A stretch of DNA of 36,122 nucleotides, from contig JAVBLE010000044.1 in NCBI GenBank assembly GCA_031553685.1, positions 1-36,122 of the forward strand. The letters run 5' to 3'. Numbering within the stretch: position 1 is the first letter of the stretch; every line of letters starts with the position of its first letter. A program made the position numbers and the translations under genes. This DNA comes from JAFGVL01 sp031553685 (GTDB lineage Bacteria > Bacteroidota > Bacteroidia > Bacteroidales > Paludibacteraceae). Below the pieces are notes generated by a model. The model did no database searches, was not told where the DNA came from, and was given only the letters and a program-made list of their open reading frames with translations. Shown piece after piece: positions 8,030-15,413 of this stretch.

Positions 8030-8515
8030 TTATTTTTTTTCCAAATTAATAAAAGAAAAAGGATAAGCCCCCTCTCCTATATGATCTTCACGAAAAGTTT
8101 CGCGCCATTCAGTAAAATCTATTTCCGGGAAGAAGGTGTCGACATCGGTAAAATCGTGCTCAATCCATGTTAGATATAGTTTATCGGCAAATGGCAGGGC
8201 TTGTTTGTATAGCTGCCCCCCTCCTATAATAAATATTTCGTTATCACCCTTTGCAAGAACAATGGCTTCATCAAGCGTGCGGGCAATCAAAGCACTTTCG
8301 GCAACAAAATCTTTTTGAGTGGAAAGTACAATATTTTTACGGTTGGGCAGCGGTCGGTTAGGCAACGATAGCCATGTATGCCGCCCCATGATTACGGCAT
8401 GTCCGGCGGTAATGGATTTGAATCGCTTGAGGTCGCCGGGAATATGACAAAGTAAATCGTTGTTTTTACCAATGGCAAAATTTTGAGAGACAGCGACTAT
8501 GATAGAAAGTGTCAT
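8030..8515 (-). CDS. folA: Dihydrofolate reductase
   Basis: A 161-residue cytoplasmic enzyme that reduces dihydrofolate to tetrahydrofolate with NADPH. Family motifs are in order: SIIVAVSQNFAIGKNNDLLCHIPGD at the N terminus (the Met20-loop region, here with His-Ile-Pro-Gly-Asp in place of the usual W-P-D order), then DLKRFKSITAGHAVIMGRHTW with the NADPH-binding GR, LPNRKNIVLS, and EIFIIGGGQLYKQAL with the conserved GG. TWIEHDFTDVDTFFPEID fits the C-terminal strands. Length is normal. It starts 19 bases after thyA on the same strand, so the two likely form a folate/dTMP operon: ThyA makes dihydrofolate and this enzyme recycles it. Confidence 0.95.
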   Translation of the reverse strand: MTLSIIVAVSQNFAIGKNNDLLCHIPGDLKRFKSITAGHAVIMGRHTWLSLPNRPLPNRKNIVLSTQKDFVAESALIARTLDEAIVLAKGDNEIFIIGGGQLYKQALPFADKLYLTWIEHDFTDVDTFFPEIDFTEWRETFREDHIGEGAYPFSFINLEKK

Positions 8516-8534
8516 TGAATTAAGAATTAATTAG

Positions 8535-9329
8535 TTATACCGATACTTCTCCTTTAATATGCGGGTGCGATTGATAATTAATCAGTTCAAAATCAGAAAA
8601 TTCAAAATCGAAAATACTTTTCTTTTCCGGATTTATTTGCATGGTTGGCAAAGCGAATGGTGTGCGTTCGAGTTGTGTTTTTGCTTGCTCCAAATGGTTG
8701 AGATAAATATGCGCATCACCCAATGTATGAACAAACTCGCCTGCCTGCAAACCTGTAACATGTGCCACCATTTGCAACAAAAGGGCATACGAAGCGATAT
8801 TAAACGGCACACCCAAAAACACATCGGCACTTCGTTGATAAAGTTGCAAACTCAATTTTCCATCGGCTACATAGAACTGAAAGAACGCATGGCAAGGCGG
8901 CAATTTCATATTAGGCAAATCGGCTACATTCCAAGCACTTACAATCATTCGGCGCGAATCGGGATTTTTCCGGATTGTCTCAATTACTTCCGATAGCTGG
9001 TCTATATGTCCTCCCCTATAATCTGGCCACGAGCGCCATTGATAACCGTAAATATGACCTAAATCGCCATTTTCATCCGCCCATTCGTTCCAAATGCGCA
9101 CACCGTTATCTTGCAAGTACTTCACATTGGTGTCGCCGGCTATAAACCAAAGCAACTCGTGTATAATTGATTTTAAATGCAACTTTTTGGTAGTAACCAT
9201 CGGGAAGCCTTCAGCAAGATCAAAACGCATTTGATGCCCGAATACACTAATGGTACCGGTTCCGGTTCGATCTTCTTTTTTGGCACCTTCGGCAAGAATT
9301 CGTTCTAAAAGGGAAAGATATTGTTTCAT
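8535..9329 (-). CDS. thyA: Thymidylate synthase
   Basis: A 264-residue enzyme that methylates dUMP to dTMP with methylene-tetrahydrofolate, releasing dihydrofolate. The length equals that of the E. coli enzyme. Visible motifs: GTGTISVFGHQMRFDL, LHLKSIIHELLWFIAGDTN, the IYGYQWRSW segment, DSRRMIVSAWNV, LPPCHAFFQFYV with the catalytic Cys near residue 146, LYQRSADVFLGVPFNIASYALL for nucleotide binding, and THTLGDAHIY-like EFVHTLGDAHIYLNH. It is the first gene of the thyA-folA pair. A CGTCATG-type inverted repeat lies just upstream, between it and the porE-like gene. Confidence 0.97.
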   Translation of the reverse strand: MKQYLSLLERILAEGAKKEDRTGTGTISVFGHQMRFDLAEGFPMVTTKKLHLKSIIHELLWFIAGDTNVKYLQDNGVRIWNEWADENGDLGHIYGYQWRSWPDYRGGHIDQLSEVIETIRKNPDSRRMIVSAWNVADLPNMKLPPCHAFFQFYVADGKLSLQLYQRSADVFLGVPFNIASYALLLQMVAHVTGLQAGEFVHTLGDAHIYLNHLEQAKTQLERTPFALPTMQINPEKKSIFDFEFSDFELINYQSHPHIKGEVSV

Positions 9330-9354
9330 TTTAATTTGAAATGGAAAAATTGCT

Positions 9355-9440
9355 CGTCATGTCGAGCGCAGCCGATACATCGCAGAATCCAACACGCTTT
9401 TGCGATGTCTCGACTACGCTATGCTTCGCTCGACATGACG
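9355..9440. repeat. CGTCATGTCGAGCG inverted repeat
   Basis: Perfect outer arms CGTCATGTCGAGCG (9355-9368) and CGCTCGACATGACG (9427-9440), with CATCGCA and TGCGATG pairing inside. It is a relative of 14777-14909, which shares CGTCATG, the CATCGCAAAAG arm and GACTACGCT. It fills the gap between the porE-like stop codon and thyA. Confidence 0.75.
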
Positions 9441-9447
9441 GCTAGTT

Positions 9448-11451
9448 TTAATACAATTTATAGGTTGTTTTCAACACTTTAAATTCGGTACGACGATTCA
9501 GACTGTTTACAATTTCCTGTTGTTTAGCATTTAGTTTGCTTACAAGCTCTTCGTTAAGCACCTCGCCATCACGCAAGAAATTATATTTTTGGATCAAAGC
9601 TTCGTCCGCCACAATCGGTTGTGTTTCTCCATAACCTTTTGCCGTCAAACGGTCGGCTTCAATACCCGATTTAATCAGGAAATTAACCACCGCTTCGGCG
9701 CGTTTTTGCGACAAAATCATATTCGATTCTTCCGAACCTACCATATCAGTATGCGCACTGATTTCAATGGTGATATTCGGATTGTCTTGCAAATTTTTGA
9801 GTAAAGTATTGCGCAGCACTTCTTCCGAAGCTTTGGTCAATTCGTACTTTCCGGTTTCATAAAGCACATTGTCCATTTTAACCGGTTTACCCAATGATGG
9901 TAAATGAAAATCGGTTGTATAGTTTTGTGTCTTTTTTACCCCGATAGTCGAAAGTTCGCCCTTCTCGTTTAAATACCCGCGAGCCGAAGCCTGCATAATA
10001 TATTTCACTTCCTTATCGAGTTTATAACTATACGAACCATCCTTTTTTACGCGAATTTTAGCGTTTGTGCCATCATCGCCCACTATTCGAACAATGGCAT
10101 CAGATACAGGTTCTTCGTTAGTATCCAATACTTTACCTTTTACAGCAAACTCTAAAGTAGGCACTTCAAAGCTATAAATGCGGTCGTAACCTTTTGGCTC
10201 CTTACGATTGGATGAAAAATAGCCTTTGTTTTGTTTTCCGATAAATGTAATACCAAAATCATCGCCATTAGAGTTTATTGGCGTAAACATATTTTCAACT
10301 TCCCATGTACCCTCTTTGCTGTCCTTCGATTTCACATATTTGGCACTGTAAATATCCAAGCCGCCAAATCCCGGATGCCCATTGGATGAAAAATAAAGCG
10401 TACCATCTGCGCGGAATGACGGGAACATTTCGTCGCCCGGCGTATTGACCGGAGCTCTCAAGTTCTCGGGTGCGCCCCATTCTCCACTATCCTGCTGTTC
10501 GGCTCTCCAAATATCCTTACCACCCATTCCGCCCAACATATCAGAAACAAAATACAAATATTTCCCATCGGGTGAAAGTGCCGGATGAGCTACCGTAATG
10601 CTACTGTCTTGTACAAGCGTAATCTTTTGTGGAGCCGTCCACTCACCGCCCGAATGCTGCATACTGTAAATTTCAGTTCCTAACGAAGCCGTCGGAAGCG
10701 AGCGAGCACGGGTAAAAAACATCGTTTTTCCGTCAGTTGAAATAGTTTGTGCACCTTCGTCAAAAACAGTATTTACATTATCATCAAGCGCTTTGGCCGT
10801 CTCCCATTTGCCCGATTGATTTTTACGGATAACAAAAATATCATTATTGCGCACTCCGGTAATCGCACTATTTTTGCTGCCGGTAGCCGCATTGCTGCGC
10901 GTCGAAGTGAAATACAGCACACTACCATCCGAATCGCCCACCGATGGACAAAAATCGCCTTTTGTAGAATTAATAGCCGACTCAATTTTTACCGAATATT
11001 GAGTCGGGATTTTGCGCCACGATTTTATCGAATCGCATGAAACAACACCATTGAGAGCTTCAGCATTATTTGGGTCGTAACGCAAATATTTCTCGAAATT
11101 GCTTCGCGCCTCGCGTGTTTTTTCATTTTTTAGCAAGACTAGTGCATAATTCAAATATACTGTCGAATCCGGCACATAGGTTTTAAGTACCGTTGCATAA
11201 GACATTTCGGCACGCGTATTATCATTCACCAAACGATAACAATTCGCCACTTTTGCCATGATTTCACCGCGCTTTTGCTTGTCTTTGCTGTCCACACGCG
11301 AATACACGCGCTTCAGCAGTGGCGCTGCCGCGTAATACTCGCCAATGTCGTATTTTTTATTTGCCTTTTTGAGCTGCCCTGCCAACGAACACGAAGCCGT
11401 AACCAGAACAATTGCAGCCAAAAAGAAATATTTTATTACTCTTAAATTCAT
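9448..11451 (-). CDS. porE: PorE-like outer-membrane lipoprotein (TPR, beta-propeller, OmpA domains)
   Basis: A 667-residue lipoprotein. A signal with lipobox VTASC puts the acylated Cys at residue 21. Domain order: TPR-like helices (about 25-140, e.g. AKVANCYRLVNDNTRAEMSY, NYALVLLKNEKTREARSNFE); a PD40/WD40 beta-propeller (about 165-400) with repeated blades such as DGSVLYFTSTRS, DGKTMFFTRAR, DGKYLYFVSD and DGTLYFSSNG; a carboxypeptidase-regulatory-like beta domain (about 412-490, VKGKVLDTNEEPVSDAIVRI); and an OmpA C-terminal peptidoglycan-binding domain (about 535-650, IEISAHTDMVGS, LSQKRAEAVVNFLIKSGI, AKGYGE). This exact order is that of PorE, which links the T9SS to peptidoglycan in Porphyromonas gingivalis. 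Other Bacteroidota OmpA/PD40 proteins look similar, so the symbol is a best match. Monocistronic, with its own -7 box. Confidence 0.8.
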   Translation of the reverse strand: MNLRVIKYFFLAAIVLVTASCSLAGQLKKANKKYDIGEYYAAAPLLKRVYSRVDSKDKQKRGEIMAKVANCYRLVNDNTRAEMSYATVLKTYVPDSTVYLNYALVLLKNEKTREARSNFEKYLRYDPNNAEALNGVVSCDSIKSWRKIPTQYSVKIESAINSTKGDFCPSVGDSDGSVLYFTSTRSNAATGSKNSAITGVRNNDIFVIRKNQSGKWETAKALDDNVNTVFDEGAQTISTDGKTMFFTRARSLPTASLGTEIYSMQHSGGEWTAPQKITLVQDSSITVAHPALSPDGKYLYFVSDMLGGMGGKDIWRAEQQDSGEWGAPENLRAPVNTPGDEMFPSFRADGTLYFSSNGHPGFGGLDIYSAKYVKSKDSKEGTWEVENMFTPINSNGDDFGITFIGKQNKGYFSSNRKEPKGYDRIYSFEVPTLEFAVKGKVLDTNEEPVSDAIVRIVGDDGTNAKIRVKKDGSYSYKLDKEVKYIMQASARGYLNEKGELSTIGVKKTQNYTTDFHLPSLGKPVKMDNVLYETGKYELTKASEEVLRNTLLKNLQDNPNITIEISAHTDMVGSEESNMILSQKRAEAVVNFLIKSGIEADRLTAKGYGETQPIVADEALIQKYNFLRDGEVLNEELVSKLNAKQQEIVNSLNRRTEFKVLKTTYKLY

Positions 11452-11468
11452 ATATTTTTGATAAAATG

Positions 11469-11476
11469 CAAAGATA
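11469..11476 (-). promoter_or_regulatory. -7 box of the porE-like gene
   Basis: The minus strand reads TAtcTTTG about 17 bases before the start codon. No clear TTTG lies 19-21 bases upstream. Confidence 0.5.
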
Positions 11477-11507
11477 GAAAATAATGGTTAATGATAAACG
11501 GAGGCAT

Positions 11508-11978
11508 TTATTTCCATTTGAAATAATAATTCATATCGTTGGCGATCAGATTGAAACCATATTTCTCATAAATAGGTTTTCCCATATCGGTAGCATTAAG
11601 GAAAGCACACTCATAGCCACGATTTTTAATTTCGTCAACAATCAGTCGAAAAAGTTCGGAAGCTATGCCCTTACCTCTACATTCCTTGTAAGTAAACATA
11701 TTGCTGATATAAGCCACCTTGCCTTCGGGACATTTTCGATTGGGCGGAAACTGATAAAATGAAGCTCCACTTGTGCCTACCACTCTCCCATCCTCAATCG
11801 CAATCCATACCGCAAAAGTATCATTCTGCAATGATTTATAAATATATTCCCAGTTAGTTTTTGTAAGCAAATCCTTTTCTTCATCAGTATCCACACCATT
11901 TACTTCGCATAAAAAATCTACCCGAATTTTCGCCAATAAATCAGCATCTTCAATGGTCGCTTTACGATATTCTATCAT
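11508..11978 (-). CDS. GNAT family N-acetyltransferase
   Basis: A 156-residue GCN5-related acetyltransferase. It opens with IEYRKATIEDADLLAKIRVDF, the usual first strand and helix. WIAIEDGRVVGTSGASFY and GKVAYISNMFTYKECRGKGIASELFRLIVDEIKNRGY give strands 4-5 and the acetyl-CoA pyrophosphate loop (R-G-K-G-I-A). LNATDMGKPIYEKYGFNLI is the C-terminal motif. The substrate cannot be read from the sequence. Its first 17 bases overlap the end of the AlkD-like gene, so the two are probably translated together. Confidence 0.9.
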   Translation of the reverse strand: MIEYRKATIEDADLLAKIRVDFLCEVNGVDTDEEKDLLTKTNWEYIYKSLQNDTFAVWIAIEDGRVVGTSGASFYQFPPNRKCPEGKVAYISNMFTYKECRGKGIASELFRLIVDEIKNRGYECAFLNATDMGKPIYEKYGFNLIANDMNYYFKWK

Positions 11979-12675
11979 GGTTCATTTTTTTGTGTTTAGC
12001 AATATAAGCAATCGTTTTTTCGCTCTCCAACTCGCGAATAGCATCTTTAGCAATCCAGCGCGCCGCTTTCGAGTCTTGTTTTTCAATACGATAAGCTACT
12101 TCTAATGCTTTTTTGCGCAAGTCTTCGCTTCGTTTGCCTATTTGCCGCAAAGCCCAATTAATAGCTTTTTTCACAAAGTTGCGATCATCATAAGCCTCGC
12201 GCTCGATAAGCGGGAAAAACTGCTCAAAAAACGCATCATCCGCCTTTTTATTGTGCACAGCCATGCGCGCCATCAACACAAATGCAGTGCGTTTCACATA
12301 TTCGCGCTCATCGGTGGCATATTCATAAATTTTATCTACTGCAAAAGGCACTTCGCCAAGTGTATCGCAAGCATTGTCGCACATATCCCACGAATCGAAA
12401 TCGCCCACCCAAGCATCAAATAATTCATTGGTAATTTGTTTGGGGTCAGCTATCTGAGGTGCTAAAATGCGTGCTTCGTGTATTTCCGTTTTCCACAGTT
12501 CGAGTGCCAATACATGGTTTTTTCCGGTCAATTTGGCAACCTTGCGTACATTGGGCATGCGCACGCCCAAAGCTTTGGAAGTGTTGATACCAAAGCCTTC
12601 CATTTTTTGGGTGAAATTGGGTTCGGCTACTGCTTTTAGGGCGGTTATTACTTCGGAGACTATTGCTATTCTCAT
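11962..12675 (-). CDS. AlkD-like DNA alkylation repair protein
   Basis: A 237-residue all-helical HEAT-repeat protein of the AlkC/AlkD DNA glycosylase family, which removes N3- and N7-alkylated purines. Telling segments are GVRMPNVRKVAKLTGKNHVLALELWKTEIHEARILA, the WVGDFDSWDMCDNAC motif with the Trp-Asp pair expected at the active site, REYVKRTAFVLMARMAVH and NFVKKAINWALRQIGKRS. The short basic C terminus ends HKKMNHDRIS. The family includes members without shown glycosylase activity, so the repair role is inferred. It overlaps the downstream GNAT gene by 17 bases. The 239 bases upstream (12676-12914) are AT-rich with nothing recognisable. Confidence 0.88.
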   Translation of the reverse strand: MRIAIVSEVITALKAVAEPNFTQKMEGFGINTSKALGVRMPNVRKVAKLTGKNHVLALELWKTEIHEARILAPQIADPKQITNELFDAWVGDFDSWDMCDNACDTLGEVPFAVDKIYEYATDEREYVKRTAFVLMARMAVHNKKADDAFFEQFFPLIEREAYDDRNFVKKAINWALRQIGKRSEDLRKKALEVAYRIEKQDSKAARWIAKDAIRELESEKTIAYIAKHKKMNHDRIS

Positions 12676-12914
12676 TACATTTTTATTGCTAAAGTTTCAT
12701 AAAATGACCAGAGAATTTAGAGTTATTTTTCAAAAATCAATCTCTATATTCTTTCTTTAAAATAAAACAACGAATATATTTCCGTAAATATCTCAATGCA
12801 TCCATTCGCGTCTGTAACTTATTTATTAATAGATAAATATAAAAACAACCAATTACATTCGTAAAATCAAGAATTCAACCCTATTTTCATTCAAAAATAA
12901 CGATTTTTAGGGTC

Positions 12915-13826
12915 TTATACCTCTAATTTACCTACAATTTCGGATACAGATTTGTAACCGTTTTCGTCCAAATATTGATTGATGCCTTCAATCACTTTTA
13001 TAGTTGTAGTCGGGTCGATAAAATTAGCTGTTCCAATTTGAATTGCCGAAGCTCCGGCAAGCAAAAACTCAATAGCATCAGTGGCATTCATAATCCCTCC
13101 CAGCCCAACAATCGGAATAGCAACATTCCGTGCCACTTGCCAAACCATACGCAATGCAACCGGTTTTACACAAGGTCCGCTCAATCCACCAGTAACCGTA
13201 GAAAGCACCGGACGGCGGGTTTTGGCATCAATAGCCATGCCCAACAGTGTGTTAATAAGCGAAACCGAGTCGGCTCCTGCAAACTGCACCGCACGGGCAA
13301 TCTCCACAATATCAGTTACATTGGGCGAAAGCTTTACCATCAAGTGTTTAGGATAAACTTTGCGAACCGCCTTTACAACTTCCTCTGCCGAAGCACAGTT
13401 GGTGCCAAAAGCCATTCCTCCCTGCTTTACATTGGGGCAAGATATATTCAGTTCAATAGCTTTAATATTAGGCAAATAGGCTATTTTTTCAGCCGTTTCC
13501 ACATAATCTTCCACTGCCGAACCCGACACATTGACAATTACATTCGTGTCAACATCTTTAAGCGTTGGATTTATTTTTTCGATAAAATAATCCACTCCTC
13601 GATTTTGCAAACCAACCGCATTGAGCATTCCCGAAGGCGTTTCAGCCATACGCGGATATGCGTTTCCCTCACGATGATGGAGCGTTGTACCTTTTACAAT
13701 AATTCCGCCCAAACGCGAAATATCGATAAAATCGGAAAACTCGGTACCATAACCAAATGTTCCGGAAGCGGTCATCACCGGATTTTTGAGTTGAAAACCG
13801 CCTAAATTTGTTGTTAAATCTGCCAT
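12915..13826 (-). CDS. pyrD: Dihydroorotate dehydrogenase B, catalytic subunit
   Basis: A 303-residue FMN-containing TIM-barrel enzyme that oxidises dihydroorotate to orotate in pyrimidine synthesis. Class 1B features: GGFQLKNPVMTASGTFGYG, KGTTLHHREGNAYPRMAETPSGMLNAVGLQN, and ELNISCPNVKQGGMAFG with the catalytic Cys. VKLSPNVTDIVEIARA carries the FMN-binding Lys, SLINTLLGMAIDAKTRRP follows, and GGLSGPCVKPVALRMV and GLGGIMNATDAIEFLLAGASAIQIGTAN bind phosphate. It acts with PyrK, which passes electrons to NAD and is encoded immediately upstream on the same strand. The 131-base gap between them is filled by a long inverted repeat. Confidence 0.96.
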   Translation of the reverse strand: MADLTTNLGGFQLKNPVMTASGTFGYGTEFSDFIDISRLGGIIVKGTTLHHREGNAYPRMAETPSGMLNAVGLQNRGVDYFIEKINPTLKDVDTNVIVNVSGSAVEDYVETAEKIAYLPNIKAIELNISCPNVKQGGMAFGTNCASAEEVVKAVRKVYPKHLMVKLSPNVTDIVEIARAVQFAGADSVSLINTLLGMAIDAKTRRPVLSTVTGGLSGPCVKPVALRMVWQVARNVAIPIVGLGGIMNATDAIEFLLAGASAIQIGTANFIDPTTTIKVIEGINQYLDENGYKSVSEIVGKLEV

Positions 13827-13839
13827 ACAATATCAATTT

Positions 13840-13957
13840 CACCTCTCCCCAACCCTCTCCAAAGGAGAGGGAGACGCTATTACAAACTTACTTTTATTAA
13901 AAATCGATCGTTTGGGTTATTTGTCTCCCCTCCTTTGGAGGGGTCGGGGGAGGTTTT
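13840..13957. repeat. CTCCAAAGGAG inverted repeat between pyrK and pyrD
   Basis: Arms 13840-13875 and 13923-13957 are related in inverted orientation (CACCTCTCCCCAACCCTCTC... versus the complement of ...CGGGGGAGGTTTTT). Each arm also holds its own palindrome, CCCTCTCC-AAA-GGAGAGGG and CCCCTCC-TTT-GGAGGGG. About 47 AT-rich bases separate them. The element ends at the pyrK stop codon. Confidence 0.8.
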
Positions 13958-14734
13958 TTACCATTTTAAATCATTAATATTAAATACCGGACCTTCGGTG
14001 CAAACACATTTGTGTCCGGCAACAGTATCCTGCACACAACACAGGCACACGCCAATACCGCACGCCATCGTATTTTCGAGCGAAACTTCGCACTCAATGC
14101 CGTTTGTTTTGGCGTATTGTGCTACGGCTTTCATCATGGGTGTGGGACCGCAGGTATAAATTTTGTCGAACTTGCGCCCGGTAAGTACCGGATGATTGGT
14201 TACATAGCCCTGACAGTCGCCGCAAGTACCGTCTTCGGTAGTGGTGTGCAGTTCGCCGTATTGGGCAAAATGGTCTAACTCCAACAAATCGTTTTTACTG
14301 CGTGCGCCGAGCAAGAAAGTGGGTTTAAAGCCCAAGCGGCTTAATTCTGATCCCAACATTAACATGGGTGCGCTGCCTGCTCCACCGCCAATCAACAGGA
14401 TATTCGGTTGAGATTGCAAAGGCGGGTTGTAACTGTTACCCAAAGGGAAAATCAGGTTGAGGGTCTCTCCTACCCGTTTTTCGGACAGTTTGTTGGTGCC
14501 ACCACCCACTTTTTGGATAAGCAACCAAAGCTCGTTGTTTGCTTTGTCCCAAAAATGAATGGAGAACGGGCGACGCAAAAAAGTGCTTCGTGAATCGTCC
14601 ACCAGCACTTCGACAAATTGTCCGGCGTGCATTTCGGGCAGTGGCTCCGGAGCTTTTAACTTTAATAGAAAATACTGATTATTAACCGTTTCATTAGCCG
14701 TAATCAATAGGTCTGACATTTGTTTTTTACACAT
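13958..14734 (-). CDS. pyrK: Dihydroorotate dehydrogenase B, electron-transfer subunit
   Basis: A 258-residue FAD/[2Fe-2S] protein that carries electrons from PyrD to NAD. An N-terminal ferredoxin-reductase-like FAD domain has TFLRRPFSIHFWD (the RxxS FAD motif). A central NAD-binding domain has ILLIGGGAGSAPMLMLGSEL and IYTCGPTPMMKAVA. The C-terminal iron-sulphur cluster is ligated by the Cys residues of MACGIGVCLCCVQD and HKCVCTEGP. I chose the ATG at 14734 (MCKKQMSDLL); the ATG at 14719 is equally plausible, and an upstream GTG would add a hydrophobic non-homologous stretch. First gene of the pyrK-pyrD pair. Confidence 0.94.
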   Translation of the reverse strand: MCKKQMSDLLITANETVNNQYFLLKLKAPEPLPEMHAGQFVEVLVDDSRSTFLRRPFSIHFWDKANNELWLLIQKVGGGTNKLSEKRVGETLNLIFPLGNSYNPPLQSQPNILLIGGGAGSAPMLMLGSELSRLGFKPTFLLGARSKNDLLELDHFAQYGELHTTTEDGTCGDCQGYVTNHPVLTGRKFDKIYTCGPTPMMKAVAQYAKTNGIECEVSLENTMACGIGVCLCCVQDTVAGHKCVCTEGPVFNINDLKW

Positions 14735-14776
14735 AGATTTTATAAAAATAAATTTTAACACTTAAAACAATAAGTG

Positions 14777-14909
14777 TATCGTCATGTTGAGCTTGTCGAG
14801 ACATCGCAAAAGACTTATTAATGATGCTTTTGCGATGTCTCCACGGCACTCTTCGTACTACTTCGACTACGCTCAGTAAACACTCGTCGTTTTGGTCGAC
14901 ATGACGATA
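14777..14909. repeat. CGTCATG-type inverted repeat, second copy
   Basis: The outer arms TATCGTCATGT (14777-14787) and ACATGACGATA (14899-14909) pair. So do AGACATCGCAAAAG (14799-14812) and CTTTTGCGATGTCT (14827-14840). It shares its building blocks with 9355-9440. It lies upstream of pyrK and before the AT-rich stretch that precedes leader copy 2. Confidence 0.75.
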
Positions 14910-15013
14910 CTTTTTTTGTCATGTATTAAGAAAAATCAAGTTCTTTATTTTCCGCAAATATAGCTAATTGCAAGGAATTTGACAGGGGAAACTTTTCAAC
15001 AAATTTATATTCC

Positions 15014-15162
15014 TCTGCTGCGTTTTGGCACAGTTTAACCCTTTCTTTGCACTCTTGGTTACCCTTGTGAGCATTTGGTTACACCAAAATTTCTTTTTAC
15101 ATTTGCTCCGTCGGTCTAAAAATCCGGCAGACATATATTAAAAGCGTTTTGCTTTTATCCTT
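15014..15162 (+). repeat. Direct repeat shared with 18351-18503
   Basis: About 150 bases from TCTGCTGCGTTTTGGCA to GCTTTTATCCTT match 18351-18503 at roughly five of six positions, same orientation. The shared part covers an upstream segment, the promoter, and the first two hairpins of the leader RNA. The copies lie 3.3 kb apart and bracket the LRR protein and ATPase genes. Confidence 0.85.
15074..15105 (+). promoter_or_regulatory. Promoter of leader copy 2
   Basis: TTTG (15074-15077), 20 bases, TAcaTTTG (15098-15105), a full match to the Bacteroidota consensus. Transcription would begin at about 15109, exactly where the first hairpin of the leader begins. Confidence 0.8.
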
Positions 15163-15413
15163 GTTCTTAAATTCGACCAAAATTTACTTCGAGGGATAAA
15201 ACGGTAACAGACGCTCATGTCGTGTATATACAATTCCGTATATATGTTCGGCGTGGGGTAACCGTTTATTTCGAAGTGGGTGTTTGGTCGCACCTAAGAA
15301 CAGATAAACTGAACAACTCCCACGCTTTTTTTGTGTCTATACATCAACTAATTAAACTTAATACAAATCTTTTCCGGTTGGGAGTTGGAGGAGGCAAAAA
15401 ACATTTTTTAATT
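15109..15413 (+). ncRNA. Structured leader RNA, copy 2
   Basis: A leader of about 305 bases. In order: hairpin GTCGG/CCGGC (15110-15128); hairpin AAAAGC-GTTTT-GCTTTT (15140-15156); a long stem from CGACCAAA (15174) with TTTGGTCG (15283-15290), ACTTCGA (15186) with TCGAAGT (15271), and AAACGGT (15199) with ACCGTTT (15261); an apical region with GACGCTCATGTCGT and a TATATAC hairpin; GCGTGGG (15251-15257) complementary to CCCACGC (15319-15325), forming a pseudoknot; CAACTCCCA (15314-15322) complementary to TGGGAGTTG (15379-15387); then GGAGGAGGCAAA before the start codon. The plan matches copy 1 (3094-3352). The last two pairings share four bases, so they either stack end to end or compete. Its function is unknown; control of the downstream gene is inferred. 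Confidence 0.7.

Noticed and set aside
12975..13805. 276-codon frame opposite pyrD
   Set aside because: Composition is typical of a reverse-strand shadow, and pyrD has all its family motifs on the other strand.
13840..14909. Insertion sequence ends
   Set aside because: The inverted repeats enclose only short non-coding DNA with no transposase and no clear target duplications. They look like non-autonomous repeats.
15222..15413. 64-residue N-terminal extension of the LRR protein
   Set aside because: It translates the structured leader. The signal peptide begins at the ATG at 15414.
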